From Salinarimonas sp051117315 (GTDB lineage Bacteria; Pseudomonadota; Alphaproteobacteria; Rhizobiales; Beijerinckiaceae), in assembly GCA_051117315.1 (NCBI GenBank), contig JBNPEA010000132.1, positions 1 to 16,921 of the forward strand: DNA of 16,921 bases, given 5' to 3'. Position numbers and translations under genes: made by a program. Position 1 is the stretch's first letter; each line of letters starts with the position of its first letter. A model generated the notes under the pieces. That model was not told the DNA's origin. It was given only the letters and a program-made list of their open reading frames with translations, and did no database searches. Shown in pieces: positions 6,515-13,524 of the stretch.

Positions 6515-8185
6515 TCAGATCCGCATCAGCACGTCCATCATCTCCCGCACCGCCGAGAGGACGCGCGCATTGGCGCCGTAGGCGGTCTGGAGCTGGACGA
6601 GCTGTGCCATCTCTTCGTCGATGTTCACCCCCGCCACATCGGCGAAGCGGCCCTCGACGGCGGCGAGCGCGACGCGCTGCCCCTCGTCGAGCCGCGCCGC
6701 CGTGGCGGAGGCCGCGCCCTGCACCTCGATCGTGCGCCGCACCGCGGCCGAGATGTCGGCCTGGAAGGGCGCGGCTCCGGAGAGCCCGGCCTGCGAGGCG
6801 ATGGTCTGCGCGCGGGCGAGCCCGTCGCGCATCGCGGTCGGGCGCGCAGCATCGCCCTGGAAGGTGGAGTTGACCAGGAGTGCGGGGTTCGCCGCCACGT
6901 CCGTGTTGACGCGAATGCGCTGGGCGAAGCCCGTGAGCGGGTCCTGAGCCCCCGCACCGGTGAAGGGCACGTTGCCCGTGTCGGTGAAGAAGGGGAACGG
7001 CCCGGTTCCGGCAGTCGGGTCCGTGGCCGTGCCCGAGGCCGAGATCACGGTCCCGCCGGGGATCGTCACCGTCGTCCCGTCGAAGCTGCCGCCGAAGGCG
7101 CCGAGCGCCGTATTGATCTCGGCCTGCGAGCCGCTGACGCGCTCGAAGCGCCCGTTGACGACGAGATCCACCGTGCGCGGGCCGGTGAAGGCGGAGAGGT
7201 CGAACGTGGTCGCGCCGGTCTGGGTCACCGTCAGCGGCGTGTCGGAGACAGCGCGCGAGAGGCCGGCGGCGAGCTCGTCGAGCTGGCGCTGGGCCTGGAC
7301 GAGCGTCTCGTCACGCATCTCCAGCGCCGCCGAGAGCGAGCCGGAGCGGATCCCGCCGGCGGCGAGGAGGTTCGTCTCCATGCCGGCGCCCGAGACGATG
7401 GTGATGACGCCGACGGAGGGCGGCACCGTGTCGATGCTCATGTTGGGCGTGAGCGTGGCGCGGGCGTCGAAGCGCAGCTCGAGCGCCCGTACGCCGTCGA
7501 ACAGCGCCTGCCCCGCGCTGGTGCTGATCGTGACGCTGCCGTCCGCCGAGGGCTGGACGCGCAGGTCCATGATGCCGGCGAGCTGGCCGATCAGCCGGTC
7601 GCGCTCGTCGGCGAGGGCGGCGGTGGAGCCGCTCTGCACGATGGTGCGGTTGACCCGCTCGATGCCCTCGAGCAGCCCGTTCGCCTCGTCGACCATGGAG
7701 GCGATGCGGCCCTCCGATTCGGTGCGCAGCGCCTGCACGCCCTGCGCGATCGCACCGATGCGCGAGGCGATCGCCTGACCGGAGTCGATGACGCTCGATC
7801 GCGTGGTGGCGTTGGCGGGATCGTTCGCGAGCTGATCGACGGCGGCGGAGAACTTGTTGAGCAGCGTATCGAGGGCGGTGGCGGAGGCCGGCGGGCCGTA
7901 GAGCCGCTCGAGCGCGCCCGCCATCGCCGCACGCTGGCCGGTGTAGCCGGCGCCGGAGGTCTCCTGCCAGAGCGTGCGCTGCACGACGCGGTCGAGCACG
8001 CGCTGGACCTCGCCCGCGCGCACGCCGACGGACCGGCCGCCCGCGACGTTGTCGACGGGCTGCAGGCGGCGCTTGGTGTAGCCGGCGGAATCGGCGTTCG
8101 CCACGTTCTGGGAGACGAGCGCGATCCCGGACTGCGTGGTGCGCAATCCCGACACGGCACTGCTCAACGCGGACATCAGCGTCAT
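6515..8185 (-). CDS. flgK: Flagellar hook-associated protein 1 (hook-filament junction)
   Basis: The first junction protein at the hook tip, 556 residues. It begins MTLMSALSSAVSGLRTTQSG and contains the rod/hook family motif NVANADSAGYTKRRL at 30-44. It ends with NIDEEMAQLVQLQTAYGANA...VLSAVREMMDVLMRI, the FlgK C-terminal helix that packs in the junction. The middle is a variable domain rich in Gly, Thr and Pro. The start at 8185 has GAGG 9 bases upstream; a second ATG three codons later (8176) is possible. The open frame extends far upstream to 8737 inside the DJ-1 gene, but that is a GC-rich artefact. A sigma-54 promoter lies 58 bases upstream. No other flagellar gene (flgE, flaF, flbT) is present in the window. 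Confidence 0.95.
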   Translation of the reverse strand: MTLMSALSSAVSGLRTTQSGIALVSQNVANADSAGYTKRRLQPVDNVAGGRSVGVRAGEVQRVLDRVVQRTLWQETSGAGYTGQRAAMAGALERLYGPPASATALDTLLNKFSAAVDQLANDPANATTRSSVIDSGQAIASRIGAIAQGVQALRTESEGRIASMVDEANGLLEGIERVNRTIVQSGSTAALADERDRLIGQLAGIMDLRVQPSADGSVTISTSAGQALFDGVRALELRFDARATLTPNMSIDTVPPSVGVITIVSGAGMETNLLAAGGIRSGSLSAALEMRDETLVQAQRQLDELAAGLSRAVSDTPLTVTQTGATTFDLSAFTGPRTVDLVVNGRFERVSGSQAEINTALGAFGGSFDGTTVTIPGGTVISASGTATDPTAGTGPFPFFTDTGNVPFTGAGAQDPLTGFAQRIRVNTDVAANPALLVNSTFQGDAARPTAMRDGLARAQTIASQAGLSGAAPFQADISAAVRRTIEVQGAASATAARLDEGQRVALAAVEGRFADVAGVNIDEEMAQLVQLQTAYGANARVLSAVREMMDVLMRI

Positions 8186-8242
8186 GACGCGACCTCGCTC
8201 GCTCGATGCCCGGGACGGCGATACCCCGGGCGGCTTTCTGCC

Positions 8243-8258
8243 AGCAAGAGCGATGCCA
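8243..8258 (-). promoter_or_regulatory. Sigma-54 (RpoN) promoter of flgKL
   Basis: On the minus strand TGGCATCGCTCTTGCT fits the -24/-12 pattern TGGCAY-N5-TTGCW, with GG and GC 12 bases apart. The predicted start near 8232 gives a leader of about 46 bases to the flgK ATG. Sigma-54 control of late flagellar genes, activated by FlbD, is established in Caulobacter, so the promoter type agrees with the gene's role. The match differs from the commonest consensus only at TGGCAT versus TGGCAC. Confidence 0.62.
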
Positions 8259-8308
8259 ACGCAGAAGGCTTGCGTTCGCCTTGAGGAGATCGTCGAGAAA
8301 CGGGGGTA

Positions 8309-8348
8309 TCCGGCAGATTTTGCCCGCCTGGGGGAAGAATCTGCCGGA
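8309..8348. promoter_or_regulatory. 11-bp inverted repeat, enhancer candidate for flgKL
   Basis: Perfect arms TCCGGCAGATT (8309-8319) and AATCTGCCGGA (8338-8348) flank 18 bases. The centre lies about 96 bases upstream of the predicted flgK start, the usual distance for a sigma-54 enhancer. The CGGC/GCCG half-sites recall flagellar FlbD (ftr) elements, but I rely on memory for that. Alternatively it could be the terminator of the DJ-1-type gene, whose stop is 10 bases away; the lack of a T-run argues against this. Confidence 0.45.
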
Positions 8349-8358
8349 CGCTCCCCGA

Positions 8359-9063
8359 TCAGGCGGCGACGCGGGCCTCGGCGAGCGCCTCCAGCATCAG
8401 GGCGACGGTGGGCTCGCTCGACATCGGGTTCTGGCCGGTGACGAGACGCCCGTCGCGAACGGCGAAGGGCTCGAACGGACCCGCCTTCTCGAACCGCGCG
8501 CCCTGCGCGACGAGGCGGCTCTCGAGCAGGAAGGGCACGACGGACGCCAGGCCGACCTTGTCCTCCTCCTCGTCCGTGAAGCCGTTCACCCGCAGCCCCT
8601 CGACCAGCGGCCGTCCGTCCGGGCGCGTGGCGCCCAGGAGGCCCGCCGGTCCGTGGCATACCGCGCCGACGACGCCGCCTCGGGCGTAGATCGCCGAGAT
8701 CGCACGGGTCAGCGCATCGCTCTCGGGGAAGTCCCACATCGTGCCGTGGCCGCCCGGGAGGAAGACCGCATCGTAGGCCGCGGGGTCGATCGTCGCGACG
8801 GCGGCCGTACGGGTCAGTGCGTCCATGGCGGCCGCATCGGCGAGGAGGCGGCGGACCGCCTGCGGGCGCTTCGCCTCCTCGGCATCGAGGCTCGCCGGAT
8901 CGGCTTTCGGCGCGCCCCCGGCGATGGAGGCGATCTCGACCGTGTGGCCGGCATCGACCAGGGCGTAGTACGGGGCGGCGAGCTCCTCGTAGTAGAAGCC
9001 CGTCGGCCGGCCGGTCGTGCCGAGCGTGGCGTGGGAGGTGAGGACGATCAGGATGCGAGCCAT
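8359..9063 (-). CDS. DJ-1/PfpI family protein, Hsp31-like (class I glutamine amidotransferase fold)
   Basis: A cytoplasmic protein of 234 residues with the GATase1/Hsp31-like fold. The nucleophile-elbow cysteine is Cys136 in GAVCHGPAGL, followed by His137. Glu26 or Glu27 (TGFYYEEL) fits the conserved acid that activates the cysteine. PGGHGTMWDFPES near 103-115 is typical of the Hsp31 subgroup. Known relatives act as glutathione-independent glyoxalase (glyoxalase III), chaperone or deglycase; the exact activity here is inferred only. The ATG at 9063 has AGGAG about 9 bases upstream. The LysR gene lies 125 bases upstream on the same strand and may regulate it. Confidence 0.88.
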   Translation of the reverse strand: MARILIVLTSHATLGTTGRPTGFYYEELAAPYYALVDAGHTVEIASIAGGAPKADPASLDAEEAKRPQAVRRLLADAAAMDALTRTAAVATIDPAAYDAVFLPGGHGTMWDFPESDALTRAISAIYARGGVVGAVCHGPAGLLGATRPDGRPLVEGLRVNGFTDEEEDKVGLASVVPFLLESRLVAQGARFEKAGPFEPFAVRDGRLVTGQNPMSSEPTVALMLEALAEARVAA

Positions 9064-9144
9064 GGCTTTGGTCTCCTCTCGCTGGCGCGTTCGTTCGTGA
9101 ACGGGAGATGGGCCACGACCCGCCGGACGGGAAATCGTCCGCGC

Positions 9145-9159
9145 CGATAGGAGCTATCG
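9145..9159. promoter_or_regulatory. Short palindrome in the LysR to DJ-1 gap
   Basis: CGATAG-GAG-CTATCG has perfect 6-base arms around 3 bases. It lies 82-96 bases upstream of the DJ-1-type start, a position where a LysR regulator often binds its target. It does not contain the classical T-N11-A spacing, so the assignment is tentative. No clear -10/-35 pair was found in this gap. Confidence 0.3.
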
Positions 9160-9188
9160 CCGCCGCCGCGCGACCGCCGCCCGCCGGG

Positions 9189-10088
9189 TCACCGAGGCTC
9201 GGCGGCGGCGAAGATCGCGCGAACGAGGTCGCGGAACCAGCGCTCGCCGGGGTCGCGATCGGCCACCGCGTTCCAGGCGAGGCTGTTGACCACGGGCTCG
9301 ACGGCGACGGGACAGGGGTCGACGGCGAGCGGCGCGAGCGTGGCCAGACGCGCGGCGACGAAATCCGGCACAGTCGCGACGAGGTCCCCGCCGGGCACGG
9401 CCGCGAGCAGGAGCGCGAAGCTCGTCAGCCCCAGTGCGACGCGTCTGCGGCGGCCCTCGATGGAGAGAGCGTCGTCGACGAAACCCCTGAGATCGCCGGA
9501 CGGCGTCACGAGCGCATGCGGACGGGCGCAGAAGGCGTCGAGATCGGCGATGGGCGGCGAGGCGGCGTCGCGCAGAACGACCCACGGTGCACGGCGCACG
9601 GCCCGGATCCGGACGGTGGCGGAGGGGTCGTCGCGCAGGAAGGCGAGCGCGGTGGAGACGGCGCCCGTGGCGATGAGGTCGGGCAGGGTGCGGAAGTCGC
9701 CGACGCGCAGGAGAAGGTCGCAGCCCGGCGCCTCCTCCCGCAAGCGTCCCGAGAGCGCCGGCAGCAGCGCGAAGGCGACGGCGTCGGTGCAGCCGAGGCG
9801 GAAGACGCGCTGCGCGCGCGCCGGATCGAAGGGGGTCGTCCCGGCGATGGCGCCCTCGATCGCATCGAGATGCGGCGTCACTTCGGCGACGAGGGCGAGC
9901 GCCCGCGATGTCGGCGCGAGCGCGCGGCCGTCGCGAACCAGGAGCGGATCCCCGAGCGCCTCCCGCAGCTTCGCCAAGGCACCCGAAACGGTCGGCTGCG
10001 CGAGGCCGAGCCGGCGCGCGGCGCGCGTGACGTTGCGCTCCTCGACCAGGGCGACGAGCGTTCGCAGGAGGTTGTAATCCAGGCTCAT
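9189..10088 (-). CDS. LysR-family transcriptional regulator
   Basis: A DNA-binding regulator of 299 residues. The N-terminal winged helix-turn-helix occupies about residues 5-64, with VTRAARRLGLAQPTVSGALA (20-39) as the recognition region and LREALGDPLLVRDGRAL following. The remainder is the effector-binding domain of the LTTR type (FRLGCTDAVAF near 96-106). The N-terminus LDYNLLRTLVALVEERNVTR resembles the NodD/PbuR/LeuO-like subgroup. The inducer is unknown. It follows bpt by 30 bases and has no evident ribosome site, so it may be read on the bpt transcript. The likely target is the downstream DJ-1-type gene, though LysR genes are more often divergent from their targets. Confidence 0.93.
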   Translation of the reverse strand: MSLDYNLLRTLVALVEERNVTRAARRLGLAQPTVSGALAKLREALGDPLLVRDGRALAPTSRALALVAEVTPHLDAIEGAIAGTTPFDPARAQRVFRLGCTDAVAFALLPALSGRLREEAPGCDLLLRVGDFRTLPDLIATGAVSTALAFLRDDPSATVRIRAVRRAPWVVLRDAASPPIADLDAFCARPHALVTPSGDLRGFVDDALSIEGRRRRVALGLTSFALLLAAVPGGDLVATVPDFVAARLATLAPLAVDPCPVAVEPVVNSLAWNAVADRDPGERWFRDLVRAIFAAAEPR

Positions 10089-10118
10089 CGGAACGATCGC
10101 ACGTACCGCCCGCGGGGG

Positions 10119-10868
10119 CTACGCCTCCACCCGCGTCCAGCCCTGCGAGAGCAGCCGCTCCTGGGGCATGAAACGGGCCTTGTAGGCCATCTTGCGCGAG
10201 CCCTCGACCCAGTAGCCGAGATAGACGTAGGGCAGGCCCATGGTCCGGGCGCGGGCGATGTGGTCGAGGATGACCCAGGTTCCGAGGGAGCGCGCGCTCG
10301 CCTCCGGATCGTAGAACGAGTAGACCATCGAGAGCCCGTCCGCGAGGACGTCCGTGAGGCACATCGCGACGAGCGGCCCCTCCCCGCGCCCGTTGATCGC
10401 GGTGTCGGGCCCGCGGCGGCGGTACTCGACCAGCTTCGTCTCGATGTGGCTGTCCTCGACCATCATGGCGTAGTCGAGCACCGTCATGTCGATCATGCCG
10501 CCGTCGGCGTGGCGGCTGTCGAGGTAGCGCCTGAAGAGCGAGTACTGCTCGCTCGTCGCCTGGTTGGCGACGCCGTTGCCGACGAGGTCGCGGTTCGCCC
10601 TGGCGATCCGGCGCAGGTTGCGCGAGGGCTCGAACGCGCCCACCGGCACCCGAACCGAGATGCAGGCGCGGCAGGTCTCGCAGGCGGGCCGGTAGGCGAT
10701 CGTCTGCGAGCGGCGGAAGCCGCCGTGGGTGAGGATGTCGTTGAGCTCCCCGGCCCGGCGCCCGACGAGGTGGGTGAACACCTTCCGTTCCTCCTGGCCC
10801 GGCAGGTAGGGGCAGGGGGACGGTGCCGTCAGGAAGAATTGCGGCGTCTCGCGGGAATGGCTCGTCAC
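10119..10868 (-). CDS. bpt: Aspartate/glutamate leucyltransferase (bacterial N-end rule)
   Basis: A cytoplasmic aminoacyl-tRNA-protein transferase that adds leucine from Leu-tRNA to proteins with N-terminal Asp or Glu, marking them for ClpAP. It has 249 residues. Conserved features are SPCPYLPGQEERKVFTHL (17-34), the cysteine group Cys19, Cys63, Cys66 and Cys69 (ACETCRACI), RIARANRD near 87-94, SFYDPE, and the C-terminal YVYLGYWVEGSRKMAYKARF. Cysteines of this pattern bind an iron-sulfur cluster or regulate eukaryotic ATE1; their role here is not established. The start is GTG; no nearby ATG is in frame. A promoter candidate lies at 10912-10939. Older annotations call this family arginyltransferase (aat/ate). 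Confidence 0.94.
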   Translation of the reverse strand: MTSHSRETPQFFLTAPSPCPYLPGQEERKVFTHLVGRRAGELNDILTHGGFRRSQTIAYRPACETCRACISVRVPVGAFEPSRNLRRIARANRDLVGNGVANQATSEQYSLFRRYLDSRHADGGMIDMTVLDYAMMVEDSHIETKLVEYRRRGPDTAINGRGEGPLVAMCLTDVLADGLSMVYSFYDPEASARSLGTWVILDHIARARTMGLPYVYLGYWVEGSRKMAYKARFMPQERLLSQGWTRVEA

Positions 10869-10911
10869 GCGGGTCTGACCTCGGCGAAGCGCGTCCGAAC
10901 GGCTTTCATCG

Positions 10912-10939
10912 ACGATACCATTCCCGCAGGCGCCAACAA
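10912..10939 (-). promoter_or_regulatory. Possible promoter of bpt
   Basis: On the minus strand TTGTTG (10939-10934), 16 bases and TATCGT (10917-10912), preceded by TGG, resemble an extended -10 promoter. The predicted leader to the GTG start is about 37 bases. The -35 overlaps one arm of the hairpin at 10926-10965. Confidence 0.4.
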
Positions 10940-10965
10940 GCGGTTTCCGCGGCCGTTGCGCCTGC
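10926..10965 (-). terminator. Composite hairpin downstream of the RDD gene
   Basis: GCAGGCGCCAAC (10926-10937) pairs with GTTGCGCCTGC (10955-10965) with one bulged base, and an inner GCGG-TTT-CCGC hairpin (10940-10950) stacks inside. It lies 33 bases past the RDD stop. There is no T-run, so it may be a partial terminator or an mRNA 3' stabiliser. Confidence 0.4.
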
Positions 10966-10997
10966 GTACACGCAATTGGCGGGCGTTCGCGGGCGCG

Positions 10998-11489
10998 TCA
11001 GGGCGTCGCGTCCGTCCTGGTGACGATCACGTCGACGAGGAGATCGTGCCCCATCCGGCGGTCGTCTCGAGCGACGCCGATGACGACGTCGAGGAGCCAC
11101 AGGAAGAAGGTCGAGGTGGCGAGCCAGAACAGCAGCGCGTGCACGGCGGCGGTGATGCCGTCCACCCGGCCCGTCGACTGCGCCCGTGAGACCCGCAGGC
11201 CCATCATCCGCATGCCGATCGTCGCCTGGCTCGGCCCGCCCACGGTCATGGCGCTGTAGACCAGGCCCACTGCCGGGACCAGGATGGCGAACAGCAGCCA
11301 GGCGAGGCCCAGCGTCAGCACGCCGAGCACGAGGATCGCCAGGGAGAACAGGATCACCAGCGCCCCGATCACGACGAGGTCGAGGCAGAAGGCGAGGAGG
11401 CGCCGCGCGAGCACGCCGTCGGTCGCGATGCGGATCTCGTAGCTCGGGCGCGGGGCCGGGACGTCGGTGTGGCGCTCGCTGGTGGTCAT
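10998..11489 (-). CDS. RDD family membrane protein
   Basis: A small inner-membrane protein of 163 residues with an RDD domain from about residue 27 on. The family residues appear in LARRLLAFCLD (27-37), TIGMRMMGLRV (91-101) and DRRMGHDLLVDVIVT (142-156). Hydrophobic segments are near 33-55, 57-80 and 114-138. Function is not established for most of the family; some members relate to ion or osmotic homeostasis. The ATG at 11489 lies 9 bases past the ilvA stop with GAGGGAG as ribosome site, so it is cotranscribed with ilvA. An ilvA-RDD-bpt neighbourhood is, from memory, common in Hyphomicrobiales. Confidence 0.9.
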   Translation of the reverse strand: MTTSERHTDVPAPRPSYEIRIATDGVLARRLLAFCLDLVVIGALVILFSLAILVLGVLTLGLAWLLFAILVPAVGLVYSAMTVGGPSQATIGMRMMGLRVSRAQSTGRVDGITAAVHALLFWLATSTFFLWLLDVVIGVARDDRRMGHDLLVDVIVTRTDATP

Positions 11490-11498
11490 GTCGCTCCC

Positions 11499-12737
11499 TC
11501 AAGGTCCGAGGTTCGAGAGGCCCCTCGGGTCGATGCGGGTGGGGGCGAAGCCCTCCCGCGCCAGCGTGGCGAGCACCTCGTTGGTGTGCGCCACGCCCCG
11601 GGTCTCGATCGTGACGTCCACCGTCACGCCCTTCGCCGGAACATCGAGATAGAGACGACCGTGCGAAACTTCCAGGATGTTTGCGCCGAGCGCGCCGAGC
11701 CGCGTGGCGATTCGCCCGAGCAGCCCCGGGCGATCGTTCGACCAGATCCGGAACGAGACGATGCGCTCCTCGCGCTCGAGCTCGCGCACCATCACCGAGG
11801 CGAGGATGCGCGGGTCGATGTTGCCGCCGCAGATGACGACGCCCGCCGCGCGCCCGTGGAACAGCTCCGGGCGCGCCAGCATGGCGGCGATGCCGGCGGC
11901 CCCCGCCCCTTCCGCCATGATGCGCTGGCTCGTGGCGCACAGGTTCACCGCGCGCTCGATCTCCGGCTCGTCGACGAGCACGATCTCGTCGACGAGGTCG
12001 CGCACGATGGGCAGCGTCAGCCCGCCCGGCCGCTTGACGGCGATGCCCTCGGCCAGCGTCGCGCCGCCCACGGGCAGCGTCTCGCCGTGGATGGCGTTGC
12101 GGAAGGACGGGTAGAGCCGCGTCTCGACGCCGACGATGCGGATCGAGGGCGAGAGCGCCTTGGCGGCGATCGCCATTCCGGCGGCGAGCCCGCCGCCGCC
12201 GATCGGCACGACGAGCATCTCGAGGCCCGGCGCGTCCTCCAGCATCTCGAGCGCGATCGTGCCCTGGCCGGCGATGACGCGGGCGTCGTCGTAGGGGTGC
12301 ACGAAGACGAGGCCCTCCTCCTCGGCGAGCCGGCGCGCCTCGGTCTCGGCCTCGGCCACGGTCTCGCCCGAGAGGATCACCCGCGTGCCGTGGGCGCGCG
12401 TGTTCTCCACCTTCACGAGCGGCGTGCCCTCGGGCATCACGATGGTCGCCGGCACGCCGAGCCGGGCCGCGTGGTAGCCCACCGCCTGGGCGTGGTTGCC
12501 GGCCGACATCGCGACGACGCCGCGGGCGCGCTCGTCCGCATCGAGCGCCGCGAGCCGGTTGGCGGCGCCGCGCTCCTTGAAGGCGCCCGTCGGCTGCATG
12601 GTCTCGAGCTTGAGCCACAGCCGTGCGCCGAGCCGCTCGGAGAGCCGGGGCGCGGCGACGAGCGGCGTGCGCACCACGTGCGGCGCGATCGTCGCCGCCG
12701 CGGCGCGGATGTCGTCGAGCGTGACCGCGTAGGTCAT
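11499..12737 (-). CDS. ilvA: Threonine ammonia-lyase with ACT domain
   Basis: A PLP enzyme that deaminates threonine to 2-oxobutanoate, the entry to isoleucine synthesis or threonine breakdown. It has 412 residues. The PLP-binding lysine is Lys54 in PTGAFKERGA, the substrate loop SAGNHAQAVG is at 78-87, and the phosphate-binding GGGGL at 180-184. After about residue 325 comes a single ACT domain (FRIWSNDRPGLLGRIATRLG), the arrangement of the shorter form rather than the long biosynthetic form with two ACT-like units. The ACT domain suggests allosteric control by an amino acid, probably isoleucine or valine. The gene lies 21 bases after gloC and 9 before the RDD gene. Serine may be an alternative substrate. 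Confidence 0.94.
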   Translation of the reverse strand: MTYAVTLDDIRAAAATIAPHVVRTPLVAAPRLSERLGARLWLKLETMQPTGAFKERGAANRLAALDADERARGVVAMSAGNHAQAVGYHAARLGVPATIVMPEGTPLVKVENTRAHGTRVILSGETVAEAETEARRLAEEEGLVFVHPYDDARVIAGQGTIALEMLEDAPGLEMLVVPIGGGGLAAGMAIAAKALSPSIRIVGVETRLYPSFRNAIHGETLPVGGATLAEGIAVKRPGGLTLPIVRDLVDEIVLVDEPEIERAVNLCATSQRIMAEGAGAAGIAAMLARPELFHGRAAGVVICGGNIDPRILASVMVRELEREERIVSFRIWSNDRPGLLGRIATRLGALGANILEVSHGRLYLDVPAKGVTVDVTIETRGVAHTNEVLATLAREGFAPTRIDPRGLSNLGP

Positions 12738-12758
12738 GTGTGGAGGCGCCTCAACGCG

Positions 12759-13415
12759 TCAGCCGACGAGGAAGGGGTTCGTCTGCCGCTCATGGCCGAG
12801 CGTGGACATCGGCCCGTGGCCGCACAGGAAGGCGACGTCGTCACCGAGCGGCAGCAGCTTCGTGCGGATCGTCTCGATGAGTTGGTCGTGGTCGCCGCCC
12901 GGCAGGTCGGTGCGGCCGATCGAGCCGGAGAAGAGCACGTCCCCGACGACCGCGAACCGATCGGCCTTCGAGACGTAGCTGAGGCTGCCGGGCGAGTGGC
13001 CGGGCGTGTGCAGCACGTCGAAGACGATGCCGCCGACATCGACCGTGTCGCCCTCGTCGAGCCACCGGTCGACCGTCACGGGCCGTGCCGGCGGCAGGCC
13101 GAAGGCCTGGGCGGTGGCGGTGAGGGATTCGTCCATGAACATCGCATCGGCCGGATGCGGGCCGATCACCGGCACCTTCAGCGCGTCGCGCAGGTCCTCC
13201 ACGCCGCAGACGTGGTCGACGTGGCCGTGGGTGATGAGGATCGCCTCGATCGTCACGCCGATCTGGCGGATCGCCTCGACGATGTTCGGCACGTCCCCAC
13301 CGGGGTCGACCACCACGCCGCGCATCGTGTCGCGGGCGAAGAGGATCGAGCAATTCTGCTGGAGCGGCGTCACCGGCACGATCGCCGCGCCGAGCCTGGG
13401 TTCCTGTTCGGCCAT
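12759..13415 (-). CDS. gloC: Type II glyoxalase-like metallo-beta-lactamase fold hydrolase
   Basis: A cytoplasmic binuclear metal hydrolase of 218 residues. The metal motif THGHVDHV gives His63, His65, Asp67 and His68; further ligands fit His140 (HTPGH), Asp159 (GDVLF) and His200 (CGHGP). The patterns VTPLQQNCSI, GRTDLPGGDHDQLI and KLLPLGDD...GHGPMSTLGHER match E. coli GloC (YcbL) closely. GloC hydrolyses S-lactoylglutathione, the second step of methylglyoxal detoxification; that role here is inferred. The ATG at 13415 was chosen over the open extension to 13490 because the family N-terminus starts here and GGGGGACG is a fair ribosome site. It heads the gloC-ilvA-RDD operon. Confidence 0.9.
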   Translation of the reverse strand: MAEQEPRLGAAIVPVTPLQQNCSILFARDTMRGVVVDPGGDVPNIVEAIRQIGVTIEAILITHGHVDHVCGVEDLRDALKVPVIGPHPADAMFMDESLTATAQAFGLPPARPVTVDRWLDEGDTVDVGGIVFDVLHTPGHSPGSLSYVSKADRFAVVGDVLFSGSIGRTDLPGGDHDQLIETIRTKLLPLGDDVAFLCGHGPMSTLGHERQTNPFLVG

Positions 13416-13454
13416 GGTCGTCCCCCGCAAGCGCCAAAGCGGCGTTGTCGCATG

Positions 13455-13484
13455 CCGGGCCGGGCGTTTCCACCCCCGGCCCGG
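13455..13484 (-). terminator. GC-rich hairpin between osmC-type gene and gloC
   Basis: Perfect 10-bp arms CCGGGCCGGG and CCCGGCCCGG enclose 10 bases. It lies 40 bases past the OsmC-type stop and ahead of gloC. It could separate the two transcripts, but no T-run follows on the minus strand. The promoter of gloC was not identified. Confidence 0.4.
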
Positions 13485-13524
13485 ACTCACGGCCCGCCCC
13501 CCCGGCGCTCGCGCGCGCCCGCGA

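Noticed and set aside
5102..8284. A 1060-codon open frame on the plus strand across potG, flgL and flgK
   Set aside because: It is antisense to three well-supported genes. Its protein is Arg/Gly/Ala/Asp rich with no recognisable domain, as expected for the complement of GC-rich codons with few stops.
8186..8737. Upstream extension of flgK by 184 codons
   Set aside because: It lies inside the DJ-1-type gene and upstream of the flgK sigma-54 promoter, and the FlgK N-terminus clearly begins at 8185.
9108..11189. A 693-codon plus-strand frame across lysR, bpt and the RDD gene
   Set aside because: Antisense shadow with biased composition and no family resemblance.
10906..12618. A 570-codon minus-strand frame in another phase of ilvA
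   Set aside because: Arg/Ala/Gly-rich out-of-frame product; the ilvA frame has all the family motifs.
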